This document shows positions 1 to 5,114 of a DNA stretch of 5,709 nucleotides, one piece after another. The stretch comes from Oscillospiraceae bacterium. Its GTDB lineage: Bacteria > Bacillota > Clostridia > Oscillospirales > Oscillospiraceae. The notes under the pieces were generated by a model. The model did no database searches, was not told where the DNA came from, and saw only the letters and a list, made by a program, of their open reading frames with translations. The stretch covers positions 1 through 5,709 of the forward strand of contig JAITQY010000100.1 of the NCBI GenBank assembly GCA_031288675.1, read 5' to 3'. Position 1 is the first letter of the stretch; each line of letters opens with the position of its first letter. Position numbers and translations under genes: made by a program.

Positions 1-300
1 CGGGTAATGTTCCGCAGCAATGATGCCGTAAAAGCGACTTTTATGAACGCTTTTGCGCTGATTATGCTTCAAAAAAGGATAGCTGACGAGCTTGAAATTC
101 CACTTGGAACGTACTCTCACCGTGCTAACAGTTTCCACGCTTATCAAAACGATTTCGCTGTGCTTGACGCATACTGCGCGAAGATAAAGAACGGCGCACA
201 TGCCGATTTGACCTACAGCTATGCGGATGACTGGAAGACCCTTATGGAGGAAGAACAGCCGTCTATAGCGGCTATGGTCGAGGAATTACGCAATAGGTAA
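1..300 (+). CDS. Thymidylate synthase-family protein, C-terminal part (5' end outside window)
   Basis: The reading frame is open from base 1 and stops at TAA 298-300, so the visible ATG at 7 is almost certainly internal. Early in the fragment is R-S-N-D, followed eight residues later by N (F-M-N). This has the same spacing as the R-S-x-D...F-N block of ThyA that binds the dUMP phosphate and pyrimidine. About 30 residues further on is N-S-F-H-A-Y, matching the S/D-x-H-x-Y nucleotide-binding element. The Asn of the F-x-N position is kept, which in the ThyA family goes with dUMP rather than dCMP as substrate. The usual L-G-x-P between the two motifs is absent, so this is a divergent branch, perhaps near the archaeal-type synthases. 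The catalytic Cys would lie upstream and cannot be checked. A dUMP/dCMP hydroxymethylase-like relative remains possible. The next gene begins 6 bp downstream, suggesting cotranscription. Confidence 0.72.
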   Translation, partial: RVMFRSNDAVKATFMNAFALIMLQKRIADELEIPLGTYSHRANSFHAYQNDFAVLDAYCAKIKNGAHADLTYSYADDWKTLMEEEQPSIAAMVEELRNR

Positions 301-306
301 TAAGAT

Positions 307-1143
307 TTGAAAGATGTTGATTTGCCATACGCCGAACAACTGCAATATGCGGTGGAACGCTCCGGATTTTTCAAAGAGCGCTTTGGGGCGAACAGCCGCG
401 CGTTCACTGCTCCGGAAGATTTACGCCGCGAGGAACTGCGTTGGCTGTGCGTCCGTCCGGAAGAAGTTTCGCGGATAGTTACGCTTAGCACATCGGGAAG
501 TTCCGGTGACTCCAAGCGCGTTTACTTCACGGAACACGATTTAGAGCTAACGGTTAAATTCTTTGTTCGCGGAATGAAACCTATTGTTGCGGCAGGGGAG
601 CGGATGATTACTCTGTTTCCGAACACTACGCCGGACAGCGTAGGCGATTTGCTTAGCCGCGCGGTTAGGAAAAACGGTGTAGATGTCGTTGACGATCCGC
701 TGATAGCGGATTGCGCTGTCGGCTCACCCGGACAAATACTTGCGCTTCCGCAGACACGGCTTAAAACAGTCCTGTTAAGCGCGGAATATGTTTCTGAAAC
801 TGCGCGGTCGGCTATTCGGGAAAAATTCGGATGTAAAATATTTGAGCATTACGGTCTGACAGAATCAGGCTTCGGGTTTGCTGTAAGCCATAAGCCTGAC
901 GTTGATTATTATGAAGTCCGCAGCGAGGATATTTACGTTGAGATAATTGACCCCGCAACGCTTGAAAATCTTCCAGACGGAGAATCCGGCGAAGTGGTGT
1001 TTTCAACTCTAAATCGTCAGGCGATGCCGTTTATCCGGTACCGTACAGGTGATATTGCCGCGATAACCGGCAAATCGGATGACGGGCGAACACTGCTAAG
1101 CCGCGTTGGAGATAGGGCAATCGTGAAAAGAGCAAGAATATAA
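307..1143 (+). CDS. Compact AMP-dependent CoA ligase-like protein (phenylacetate-CoA ligase / DVU_1553-like), lacking the C-terminal lid
   Basis: This is an adenylate-forming (ANL superfamily) protein of 278 aa. The phosphate-binding loop T-S-G-S-S-G-D-S-K is at residues 62-70, H-Y-G-L-T-E at 181-186, and R-Y-R-T-G-D at 244-249. The surrounding pattern (VTLSTSG, FTEHDL, FFVRGM, SVGDLL, then R-x-E-D, P-D-G-E-x-G-E-V-V-F) resembles the DVU_1553-type relatives of phenylacetate-CoA ligase as I remember them. Full-length PaaK-type enzymes are about 430 aa. This one ends some 28 residues after R-Y-R-T-G-D, just past the hinge (R-V-G-D-R), so the mobile C-terminal domain is missing. The convergent gene ends 29 bp beyond, leaving no room for it. 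The start is TTG, with a weak AGG at 295-297 nine bases upstream; TTG 322 is an alternative. It lies 6 bp after the thymidylate synthase-like gene. Acyl substrate and even catalytic activity are unknown. Confidence 0.75.
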   Translation: MKDVDLPYAEQLQYAVERSGFFKERFGANSRAFTAPEDLRREELRWLCVRPEEVSRIVTLSTSGSSGDSKRVYFTEHDLELTVKFFVRGMKPIVAAGERMITLFPNTTPDSVGDLLSRAVRKNGVDVVDDPLIADCAVGSPGQILALPQTRLKTVLLSAEYVSETARSAIREKFGCKIFEHYGLTESGFGFAVSHKPDVDYYEVRSEDIYVEIIDPATLENLPDGESGEVVFSTLNRQAMPFIRYRTGDIAAITGKSDDGRTLLSRVGDRAIVKRARI

Positions 1144-1172
1144 CTATTGCCGTTAGCCGGTTATCTGCTTAT
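1144..1172. other. Convergent gene junction
   Basis: Only 29 bp separate the stops of the ligase-like gene (plus) and the NYN gene (minus). I see no hairpin with a T run here, so neither gene has an obvious terminator in this gap. Confidence 0.6.
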
Positions 1173-2012
1173 TTATGCGTGTCTGTCCTTGATATACAGC
1201 TGTTTAGAGGACGAGTCCTTACTGCCCCTGAAGTTTATCTCGAAACGAGGAATGGACGCAATCAGAGAACTAAGCTTCGCAAAGCCATAATTTCGCGGGT
1301 CAAAGTCCGGTTGCTTCTTGCCTAACAGTGAGCCAAGCGCGCCGAGAAACGCGAAGCCGTCATCGTCCGCGATGTCAGCAAGCGATGCGGTGATAAGTTC
1401 CACGACCTCGTCCGGAACTACGTCGCTGTAGCTGTTTTGCGTAGACGCAGTCAAATTTAGCTTTAACTCAGCTTCTGCATCTGGCTTTGCCTTTTTGCCG
1501 GCGGATTTTGCCGGCGCGGAAGTTTGGCTGACGGCAATCGGTTCGGCGGCTTTTTTAGCCGCTTTGGCGGCGGCGTCACGAATTACTTCAATGTATATAA
1601 AGCGGTCGCAGGCGACGACGAAAGGCTTAGGCGTTTTCTTTTCGCCGAAGCCGAATACTTTCATACCGGATTCGCGCAGGCGCAGTGCTAACCTTGTGAA
1701 ATCGCTGTCGCTGGAAATTATACAAAAGCCGTCAACATTATCGCGGTATAATATATCCATCGCATCGATTATCATCGCGCTGTCCGTGCTGTTTTTGCCG
1801 ACTGTATAGCCGTATTGCTGGATAGGCGTAATGGCGTGTTCCAACAAAGAGTTCTTCCAGCCGGAGATGTGCGGTCCTGTCCAGTCACCGTAAATGCGCT
1901 TTATAGTCGGATTGCCGTATACAGCGATTTCTTCCATAATTGCCTTAATGCTGTTGCGCGGAACGTTATCAGCGTCAATAAGCACGGCAAGACGCATATC
2001 CTGATTGTTCAA
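1173..2012 (-). CDS. NYN-domain nuclease with C-terminal OST-HTH (LOTUS) domain
   Basis: A 279-aa protein. The N-terminal NYN/PIN-like domain (DUF88/LabA type, about 7-145) carries the acidic metal-binding positions: D13/D15 in L-I-D-A-D-N, D77 in S-T-D-S-A, and D102/D104 in S-S-D-S-D-F. A basic, Ala/Lys-rich, probably disordered linker (about 146-190) leads to an OST-HTH/LOTUS domain (about 196-275) with the typical F-D-P-R-N-Y-G-F-x-K-L-S-x-L-I stretch. NYN domains are predicted metal-dependent RNases and LOTUS domains bind RNA, so a cytoplasmic RNA-processing or RNA-decay role is likely; the target is unknown. The TTG start is supported by AAGGAG at 2022-2027 with a 9-base spacer. The gene begins 32 bp after the stop of the NAGPA-domain gene and has no clear promoter of its own, so the two are probably cotranscribed. 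Family assignment is firm; biological role is not. Confidence 0.92.
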   Translation of the reverse strand: MNNQDMRLAVLIDADNVPRNSIKAIMEEIAVYGNPTIKRIYGDWTGPHISGWKNSLLEHAITPIQQYGYTVGKNSTDSAMIIDAMDILYRDNVDGFCIISSDSDFTRLALRLRESGMKVFGFGEKKTPKPFVVACDRFIYIEVIRDAAAKAAKKAAEPIAVSQTSAPAKSAGKKAKPDAEAELKLNLTASTQNSYSDVVPDEVVELITASLADIADDDGFAFLGALGSLLGKKQPDFDPRNYGFAKLSSLIASIPRFEINFRGSKDSSSKQLYIKDRHA

Positions 2013-2021
2013 ATTGTGATT

Positions 2022-2027
2022 CTCCTT
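2022..2027 (-). promoter_or_regulatory. Ribosome binding site deciding the TTG start of the NYN gene
   Basis: AAGGAG on the minus strand lies nine bases before TTG at 2012-2010. No ATG in the same frame has a comparable site, so it fixes the non-ATG start. Confidence 0.8.
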
Positions 2028-2044
2028 AAAGTGTTTAGGGGATG

Positions 2045-3088
2045 TTATTTCTTAGTAACTACTATCGCGTTAGGCAGATAGCGACCTGTTTCCTTACGCG
2101 GAGTAGACGGAATCCCTATAATATCGCCGTCGTAATACAGTACGGAGCTGCTTCCGCCGTCACATGCGGCGGCATTTACGCAGCCGTAAGCGAACATCAA
2201 ATCGGCAAGCTCACCGATTGTTGTTCCGATCGAATAACCGGGCTGCCGTCCGTCTATAACGGCAAGTATTACAGTTCCGTCGGATTTTTGCCCGATAGCA
2301 GTGCGCGGATGGATACCCCAACCGCCGCTTCCGGAGAACAGCTGCTTGCCGTCTACTATCATTGCCGGCTGATACTGTACCAGTTCTTTGATGTTGTATT
2401 TGCTGAAGTTGCTGATATTGCCGACAATCAGCTTCCCGTCATAATCGAAACCCATAGAGGTATATGTTCCGCGCTTAGTTATTCTGCCCCATTCCTCTCC
2501 GTTGGCGACCGTCCAGCCGATGATTTGTCCGCCGCTGCCAAGCCCGTCGTCATCCACAAAAGCGTTCGCGTTGATTGCGGCGATGCCGTCAACCTGAGCG
2601 GCAAGGTCTTTTACGAACGCGCCCCTTACGTCTTTCTTATCTGTGGTTGCGACTACTATTCGCTTAGGGTCTTTGACAAACATCAGATGCCCGACGTATT
2701 CGGATGTTTTGACCTCTACGATACGGATGTCTTGATCTTTATCATCGACAATAATCTTATTGCCGAGTTCGTCATAGACGGCTGCGGGTTCGGAGTTAAC
2801 CGCAGGCGTAGACAGGGGATCGGTGTTATTATTGCCGGAAGAAGGAATATCAATTAGTCCGGGATTGCTGATTACCTCCGGATTGACCTGCCGTGACATA
2901 ACGTCGTCGATAAGCGATGCGGGGAACAAGTACGTTGCAAGCCACTGATGCTCACCGGTGGTCATTGCGGTTTCTATCCATAGATTGCGCAGGCGCTCAA
3001 CAGCCTTGACTGGCGCAAACAGCACGAACAGGTACAGCGCAGCCCCTGTGAGTACAATAGCAAGCAAAACTTTTATAAGTTTTTTCAT
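2045..3088 (-). CDS. Membrane-anchored phosphodiester glycosidase (NAGPA/DUF2233) domain protein
   Basis: A 347-aa protein counted from ATG 3088. The start M-K-K-L followed by a hydrophobic segment (about 5-25) is an uncleaved signal-anchor or signal peptide, so the bulk lies outside the membrane. After a Pro/Ser/Asn-rich spacer (about 70-105) comes the NAGPA domain (about 120-345). Its marks are A-I-N-A-N-A-F (171-177), H-P-R-T-A-I-G (260-266), I-D-G-R (278-281) with a following G-x-T-I-G-E-L-A-D-L-M, A-C-D-G-G-S-S-S (308-315), and R-Y-L-P-N-A-I at the end. The family is named after the human enzyme that uncovers mannose-6-phosphate; bacterial members probably act on extracellular phosphodiester-linked sugars such as envelope polymers, which is inference here. 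The frame stays open upstream to 3196, but the promoter at 3147-3175 lies inside that extension, so ATG 3088 is the better start. Its ribosome binding site is poor. The NYN gene follows after 32 bp. Confidence 0.9.
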   Translation of the reverse strand: MKKLIKVLLAIVLTGAALYLFVLFAPVKAVERLRNLWIETAMTTGEHQWLATYLFPASLIDDVMSRQVNPEVISNPGLIDIPSSGNNNTDPLSTPAVNSEPAAVYDELGNKIIVDDKDQDIRIVEVKTSEYVGHLMFVKDPKRIVVATTDKKDVRGAFVKDLAAQVDGIAAINANAFVDDDGLGSGGQIIGWTVANGEEWGRITKRGTYTSMGFDYDGKLIVGNISNFSKYNIKELVQYQPAMIVDGKQLFSGSGGWGIHPRTAIGQKSDGTVILAVIDGRQPGYSIGTTIGELADLMFAYGCVNAAACDGGSSSVLYYDGDIIGIPSTPRKETGRYLPNAIVVTKK

Positions 3089-3146
3089 ACGTATTATAAA
3101 TAACTTTCTCTTGTGAGATATTTTTCGTTTTTCTAACACGTTTCGC

Positions 3147-3175
3147 AGTATACAACATATTTTCCTAATTGTCAA
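3147..3175 (-). promoter_or_regulatory. Sigma-70/A promoter of the NAGPA-NYN gene pair
   Basis: On the minus strand TTGACA (3175-3170), a 17-base spacer and TATACT (3152-3147) form a near-consensus promoter. The start of transcription should be near 3140, giving a leader of about 50 bases before ATG 3088. A second TATAAT-like string just before the ATG has no -35 partner and is probably chance. Confidence 0.85.
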
Positions 3176-3208
3176 GTGTTGGAACGCATTGTACACAATT
3201 TTGTAACA

Positions 3209-3250
3209 TTATAAACCGGACTGCTGAGTTTACAACAGTCCGGTTTATAA
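3209..3250 (-). terminator. 15-bp perfect hairpin after coaX, probable transcription terminator
   Basis: TTATAAACCGGACTG (3209-3223) pairs perfectly with 3236-3250 around a 12-base loop. It starts 14 bp beyond the coaX stop and ends before the promoter of the next gene, which is where an operon terminator would sit. No run of T follows on either strand, so it may stabilise the mRNA 3' end or be an atypical terminator. Confidence 0.6.
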
Positions 3251-3263
3251 GGCAGATCAATCT

Positions 3264-4031
3264 TTATTTCTTATTTTTCTCATACAGCAGCCGCAGTCCC
3301 GTGAGAATCAGCGTGTCATCTAATATGATGTCCTCCTGACAATGCGGAATTATGTGCGAAGAAAGTCCTCCGGTCGCTACCGCTTTCGGGCGGTAACCGA
3401 GTTCCTTCGTGAAGCGTTGCAGCATACCGTCAATCATTGCCGCCGTGCCGAACACTATGCCGCTTTTAATAGCGTCTGTCGTAATGCCGTTGACGGCTTT
3501 GCGCGGCGCGTCAAGCGATACGCTTGGCAAGAGCGACGTGCGCGAAGTCAGCGCGTTCGCGCTTATCGCGACGCCGGGGGCGATTGCCCCGCCAATGTAA
3601 GTCCCGTTGTCGTCAAGCACCAATATCTTAGTTGCCGTCCCCATATCGACTATTGCGCACGGCGCTCCGTAAAGCGCAAGCGCGGCGACGGAAACGCATA
3701 CGGCGTCCGCGCCAAGCTCTGCCGTGTCCTCAATGCGTATGTTCAGCCCGGTTTTTATTCCTGCGCCTACAACCACTGCGCTCAAGCCCGTAAGACGCTG
3801 AACAGACTCGCGCATCGCCGGCGTTATACTTGGAACTACAGAGGAAATAATCGCTCCGTCGAAAACGCCGCAATCGACTCCGTTAAAGTCAAATATGCCC
3901 TTTAGTTCAACTGAATACTGGTCAGCCGTCTTTTTGCGCTCAGTCAAAATCCGAAATATATGCGTTATCTCCGTGCCGTCTATACATCCTGCGGCAATAT
4001 GAGAATTACCGATGTCGATTGCGAGAAGCAT
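3264..4031 (-). CDS. coaX: Type III pantothenate kinase
   Basis: A 255-aa protein, the usual length for CoaX. It phosphorylates pantothenate to 4'-phosphopantothenate with ATP, the first step of CoA synthesis, in the cytoplasm. The actin-like ASKHA fold shows D6 in the N-terminal I-D-I-G-N-S phosphate loop, I-I-S-S-V-V-P (61-67), G-I-K-T-G-L (91-96), E-L-G-A-D (105-109), V-D-M-G-T-A-T (128-134), G-G-A-I-A-P-G (147-153), S-G-I-V-F-G (190-195) and A-T-G-G-L (219-223). The Arg that commonly follows G-A-D is Ala110 here, and the usual G-N-T-N is G-N-S-H, so it is a somewhat divergent member. ATG 4031 is preceded by AGGAAGG (4043-4049). The gene starts 3 bp after the S-component stop, which implies cotranscription and probably translational coupling. 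Type III kinases are generally insensitive to feedback by CoA. Confidence 0.95.
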   Translation of the reverse strand: MLLAIDIGNSHIAAGCIDGTEITHIFRILTERKKTADQYSVELKGIFDFNGVDCGVFDGAIISSVVPSITPAMRESVQRLTGLSAVVVGAGIKTGLNIRIEDTAELGADAVCVSVAALALYGAPCAIVDMGTATKILVLDDNGTYIGGAIAPGVAISANALTSRTSLLPSVSLDAPRKAVNGITTDAIKSGIVFGTAAMIDGMLQRFTKELGYRPKAVATGGLSSHIIPHCQEDIILDDTLILTGLRLLYEKNKK

Positions 4032-4034
4032 TTG

Positions 4035-4622
4035 TTATATGACCTTCCTGTCCTGCCAGATTTTAATAATGCGAAGAATAACACCGCTGAGAACCACGTT
4101 TACAACGAACTCTACTACGAAGTTCAAGCCGATAATCGTTAAGAAAATAAACTTGGTTGCGTACTCCTGTCCGCCAGCCCATTCCGCTATCGTCGGTAGA
4201 AATATAATGTAACAGGCAAGCGCGAATACGCCTGTATTTACAATAGGAGCCGCCGCCGCCGCCGCGAGTACCGCAAGATATTTATTTTTGCGCTCTAACA
4301 GCTTATAAACTCCTCCGGACGCTAATCCGACTGCAATGCCCTTGATAAGAACTGTCGCGATCGTTCCGATTGCGCTGATTTGCAGAAACGCCGCCGCGTC
4401 TCCGTTGAACAGAACGACTAATCCGAATACCGCTCCGAGCCATCCGCCTGCCCACACTCCGCATAATGCCGCGCCGACTACGATTGGGACGAGTACAAGC
4501 GCGATTTGAAATGTACCGAACCGGATAAATCCGCCGAGCATTTGAAGCACGATCGTGATTGCCGTCAGCAATGCGAGAAGCGCCAGTTTCCGCGTGTTGA
4601 ACTTGTTTTGATTTGTTGCCAT
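4035..4622 (-). CDS. ECF transporter S component, predicted pantothenate-specific
   Basis: A 195-aa, strongly hydrophobic protein with about six membrane segments (roughly 13-32, 38-56, 58-74, 83-104, 115-140 and 157-186). It fits the size and Ala/Gly-rich pattern of ECF-type substrate-binding S components, which join a shared energising module (EcfA, EcfA', EcfT) encoded elsewhere. No ATPase lies nearby. The short basic N-terminus containing T-R-K-L-A is typical. The substrate is inferred from context: the gene sits 3 bp before coaX in the same operon, so pantothenate (PanT-like role) is the best guess. Sequence alone does not exclude another vitamin. ATG 4622 is supported by AAGGGG at 4629-4634, six bases upstream, and a clear promoter lies about 80 bp further up. 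The leader between them can fold over the ribosome binding site. Confidence 0.85.
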   Translation of the reverse strand: MATNQNKFNTRKLALLALLTAITIVLQMLGGFIRFGTFQIALVLVPIVVGAALCGVWAGGWLGAVFGLVVLFNGDAAAFLQISAIGTIATVLIKGIAVGLASGGVYKLLERKNKYLAVLAAAAAAPIVNTGVFALACYIIFLPTIAEWAGGQEYATKFIFLTIIGLNFVVEFVVNVVLSGVILRIIKIWQDRKVI

Positions 4623-4628
4623 TTTTGA

Positions 4629-4702
4629 CCCCTTACTGCCTCCCCTGTCACGCAGGGTAAAGCGTAAAATATTTACGGCGGCGGACGCCGCTGCATACCT
4701 GC
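4629..4702 (-). promoter_or_regulatory. Structured 5' leader of the S component-coaX operon
   Basis: Read on the minus strand from about 4696, the leader can form three hairpins: GCGGC/GCCGC (4691-4678), CGTAAA/TTTACG with a 3-base loop (4677-4663), and a two-part stem. In the last, CTTTAC (4662-4657) pairs with GTAAGG (4636-4631), enclosing CCTG/CAGG (4656-4644). The outer stem would occlude most of the AAGGGG ribosome binding site. It matches no riboswitch class that I recognise, so regulation by this leader is inference. Confidence 0.4.
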
Positions 4703-4731
4703 AATATATACGGTTTCATTCCGTTTGTCAA
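4703..4731 (-). promoter_or_regulatory. Sigma-70/A promoter of the S component-coaX operon
   Basis: On the minus strand TTGACA (4731-4726) and TATATT (4708-4703) are separated by 17 bases. Transcription should begin near 4696, leaving a leader of about 74 bases before ATG 4622. Confidence 0.85.
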
Positions 4732-4754
4732 GTGATTTTATCAAAAATCTCTGT

Positions 4755-4794
4755 GTAAATTAATTTGAAATAATTCTGTTCACAAATTATTTAC
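4755..4794. repeat. AT-rich imperfect inverted repeat between divergent promoters
   Basis: GTAAATTAATTTG (4755-4767) and CAAATTATTTAC (4783-4794) are inverted copies that differ by one missing base. They lie between the -35 boxes of the two divergent promoters. The site could be an operator or simply AT-rich upstream DNA; composition alone makes such repeats easy to find here. Confidence 0.3.
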
Positions 4795-4813
4795 GATTAC
4801 ACGCAATTACCCC

Positions 4814-4842
4814 TTGACAAATCTGCATTTATGTGTTATAAT
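4814..4842 (+). promoter_or_regulatory. Perfect-consensus sigma-70/A promoter pointing into the repeat element
   Basis: TTGACA (4814-4819), a 17-base spacer and TATAAT (4837-4842) match the consensus at all twelve positions. Transcription would start near 4849 and run about 260 bases through the GACT repeats before reaching the lipoprotein ATG at 5111. Its -10 box overlaps the left end of the repeat element. Confidence 0.8.
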
Positions 4843-4850
4843 ACACGAGT

Positions 4851-4925
4851 AGTGATTAATGACTAATAGTTAATGATTAACGTTTCTCTTGTCCACTCTC
4901 GACTGCCGACTAATGACTAACTACT
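4851..4925 (+). repeat. Degenerate heptad repeat block 1 (AATGACT/NNNGACT)
   Basis: From 4851 the sequence reads in sevens as AGTGATT, AATGACT, AATAGTT, AATGATT, AACGTTT. From 4891, in a new phase, it reads GTCCACT, CTCGACT, GCCGACT, AATGACT, AACTACT. The units share a GACT-like end. Confidence 0.7.
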
Positions 4926-4941
4926 ACCTCGTTTGTCGTAG

Positions 4942-4960
4942 GGGCGAGCATTGCTCGCCC
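4942..4960. repeat. GC-rich palindrome between the heptad blocks
   Basis: GGGCGAGCA (4942-4950) is the exact inverted copy of TGCTCGCCC (4952-4960) around a single T. The flanking GTA (4938-4940) and TAC (4965-4967) could extend the stem with an internal bulge. No T run follows, so it is not a standard terminator. It looks like the small REP-like palindromes (TAGGGGCG...CGCCC) found between genes in many bacteria. Confidence 0.65.
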
Positions 4961-4971
4961 GCCGTACTCAC

Positions 4972-5020
4972 GTCCACTGCCGACTGCCGACTGCCGACTA
5001 TAGACTAACGACTAACTCGG
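4972..5020 (+). repeat. Heptad repeat block 2 (NNNGACT)
   Basis: Read in sevens: GTCCACT, GCCGACT three times, ATAGACT, AACGACT, AACTCGG. The order (GTCCACT, then GCCGACT units, then AAC/AAT-type units) parallels the second half of block 1, so the two blocks are diverged copies with different numbers of the GCCGACT unit. Confidence 0.75.
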
Positions 5021-5031
5021 TGAAAAAACAG

Positions 5032-5060
5032 TTGCAATTATAATACTCGTGTGGTATAAT
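5032..5060 (+). promoter_or_regulatory. Extended -10 promoter of the lipoprotein gene
   Basis: TTGCAA (5032-5037), a 17-base spacer and TATAAT (5055-5060), with TGG just before the -10 box as in extended -10 promoters. Transcription should start at about 5067-5070. The -10 box overlaps the right inverted end of the repeat element. Confidence 0.75.
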
Positions 5061-5069
5061 TTTTCCGCT

Positions 5070-5114
5070 ATGGGAGGTCGTGGATTTATTGTGACCTATT
5101 TATTAAAACTATGA
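5070..5114 (+). CDS. Possible 14-codon leader ORF overlapping the lipoprotein start
   Basis: ATG 5070 opens a 14-residue frame (MGGRGFIVTYLLKL) whose TGA stop overlaps the ATG of the lipoprotein gene in the string ATGA (5111-5114). The predicted transcript start is only 0-3 bases before this ATG, so it would be translated as a leaderless message. Alternatively GTG 5091 in the same frame could use GGGAGGT (5072-5078) as ribosome binding site and give a 7-residue peptide. Either way, translation of the short frame could deliver ribosomes to the main ATG, which has no ribosome binding site of its own. It may equally be chance, given its length. Confidence 0.3.
   Translation: MGGRGFIVTYLLKL

Larger units (their letters stand above)
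4836..5059. repeat. Composite intergenic repeat element with inverted ends
   Basis: TTATAATACACGAGT (4836-4850) and ACTCGTGTGGTATAA (5045-5059) are inverted copies matching at 13 of 15 positions. Between them lie two heptad-repeat blocks and a central GC palindrome, with no credible ORF on either strand. An alternative reading is a 9-bp direct repeat, TTATAATAC, at 4836-4844 and 5038-5046, as a target-site duplication would leave. There is no transposase, so a MITE-like or other non-autonomous element is only a hypothesis. Confidence 0.45.

Noticed and set aside
1055..1165. Hairpin TTGCCG/CGGCAA (1055-1073) and a distant inverted repeat GATAACCGGC (1062-1071) with GCCGGTTATC (1156-1165) near the convergent gene ends
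   Set aside because: The first lies within coding sequence, the second has arms more than 80 bp apart, and no T run follows either. Not convincing as a terminator.
2042..2857. 271-codon frame on the plus strand
   Set aside because: It lies wholly opposite the NAGPA-domain gene, shows no recognisable domain, and has no ribosome binding site.
3089..3196. 36-residue N-terminal extension of the NAGPA-domain gene from an upstream ATG at 3196
   Set aside because: The extension contains the promoter (TTGACA 3175-3170, TATACT 3152-3147) and has no membrane-protein character. ATG 3088 begins a normal signal-anchor sequence.
3342..3905. 187-codon frame on the plus strand opposite coaX
   Set aside because: Arg/Tyr/Ala-rich antisense shadow with no family resemblance. 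The coaX frame is unmistakable.
4851..5020. CRISPR-like array in the GACT repeats
   Set aside because: The units are only seven bases, contiguous and degenerate, with no spacers and no cas genes.
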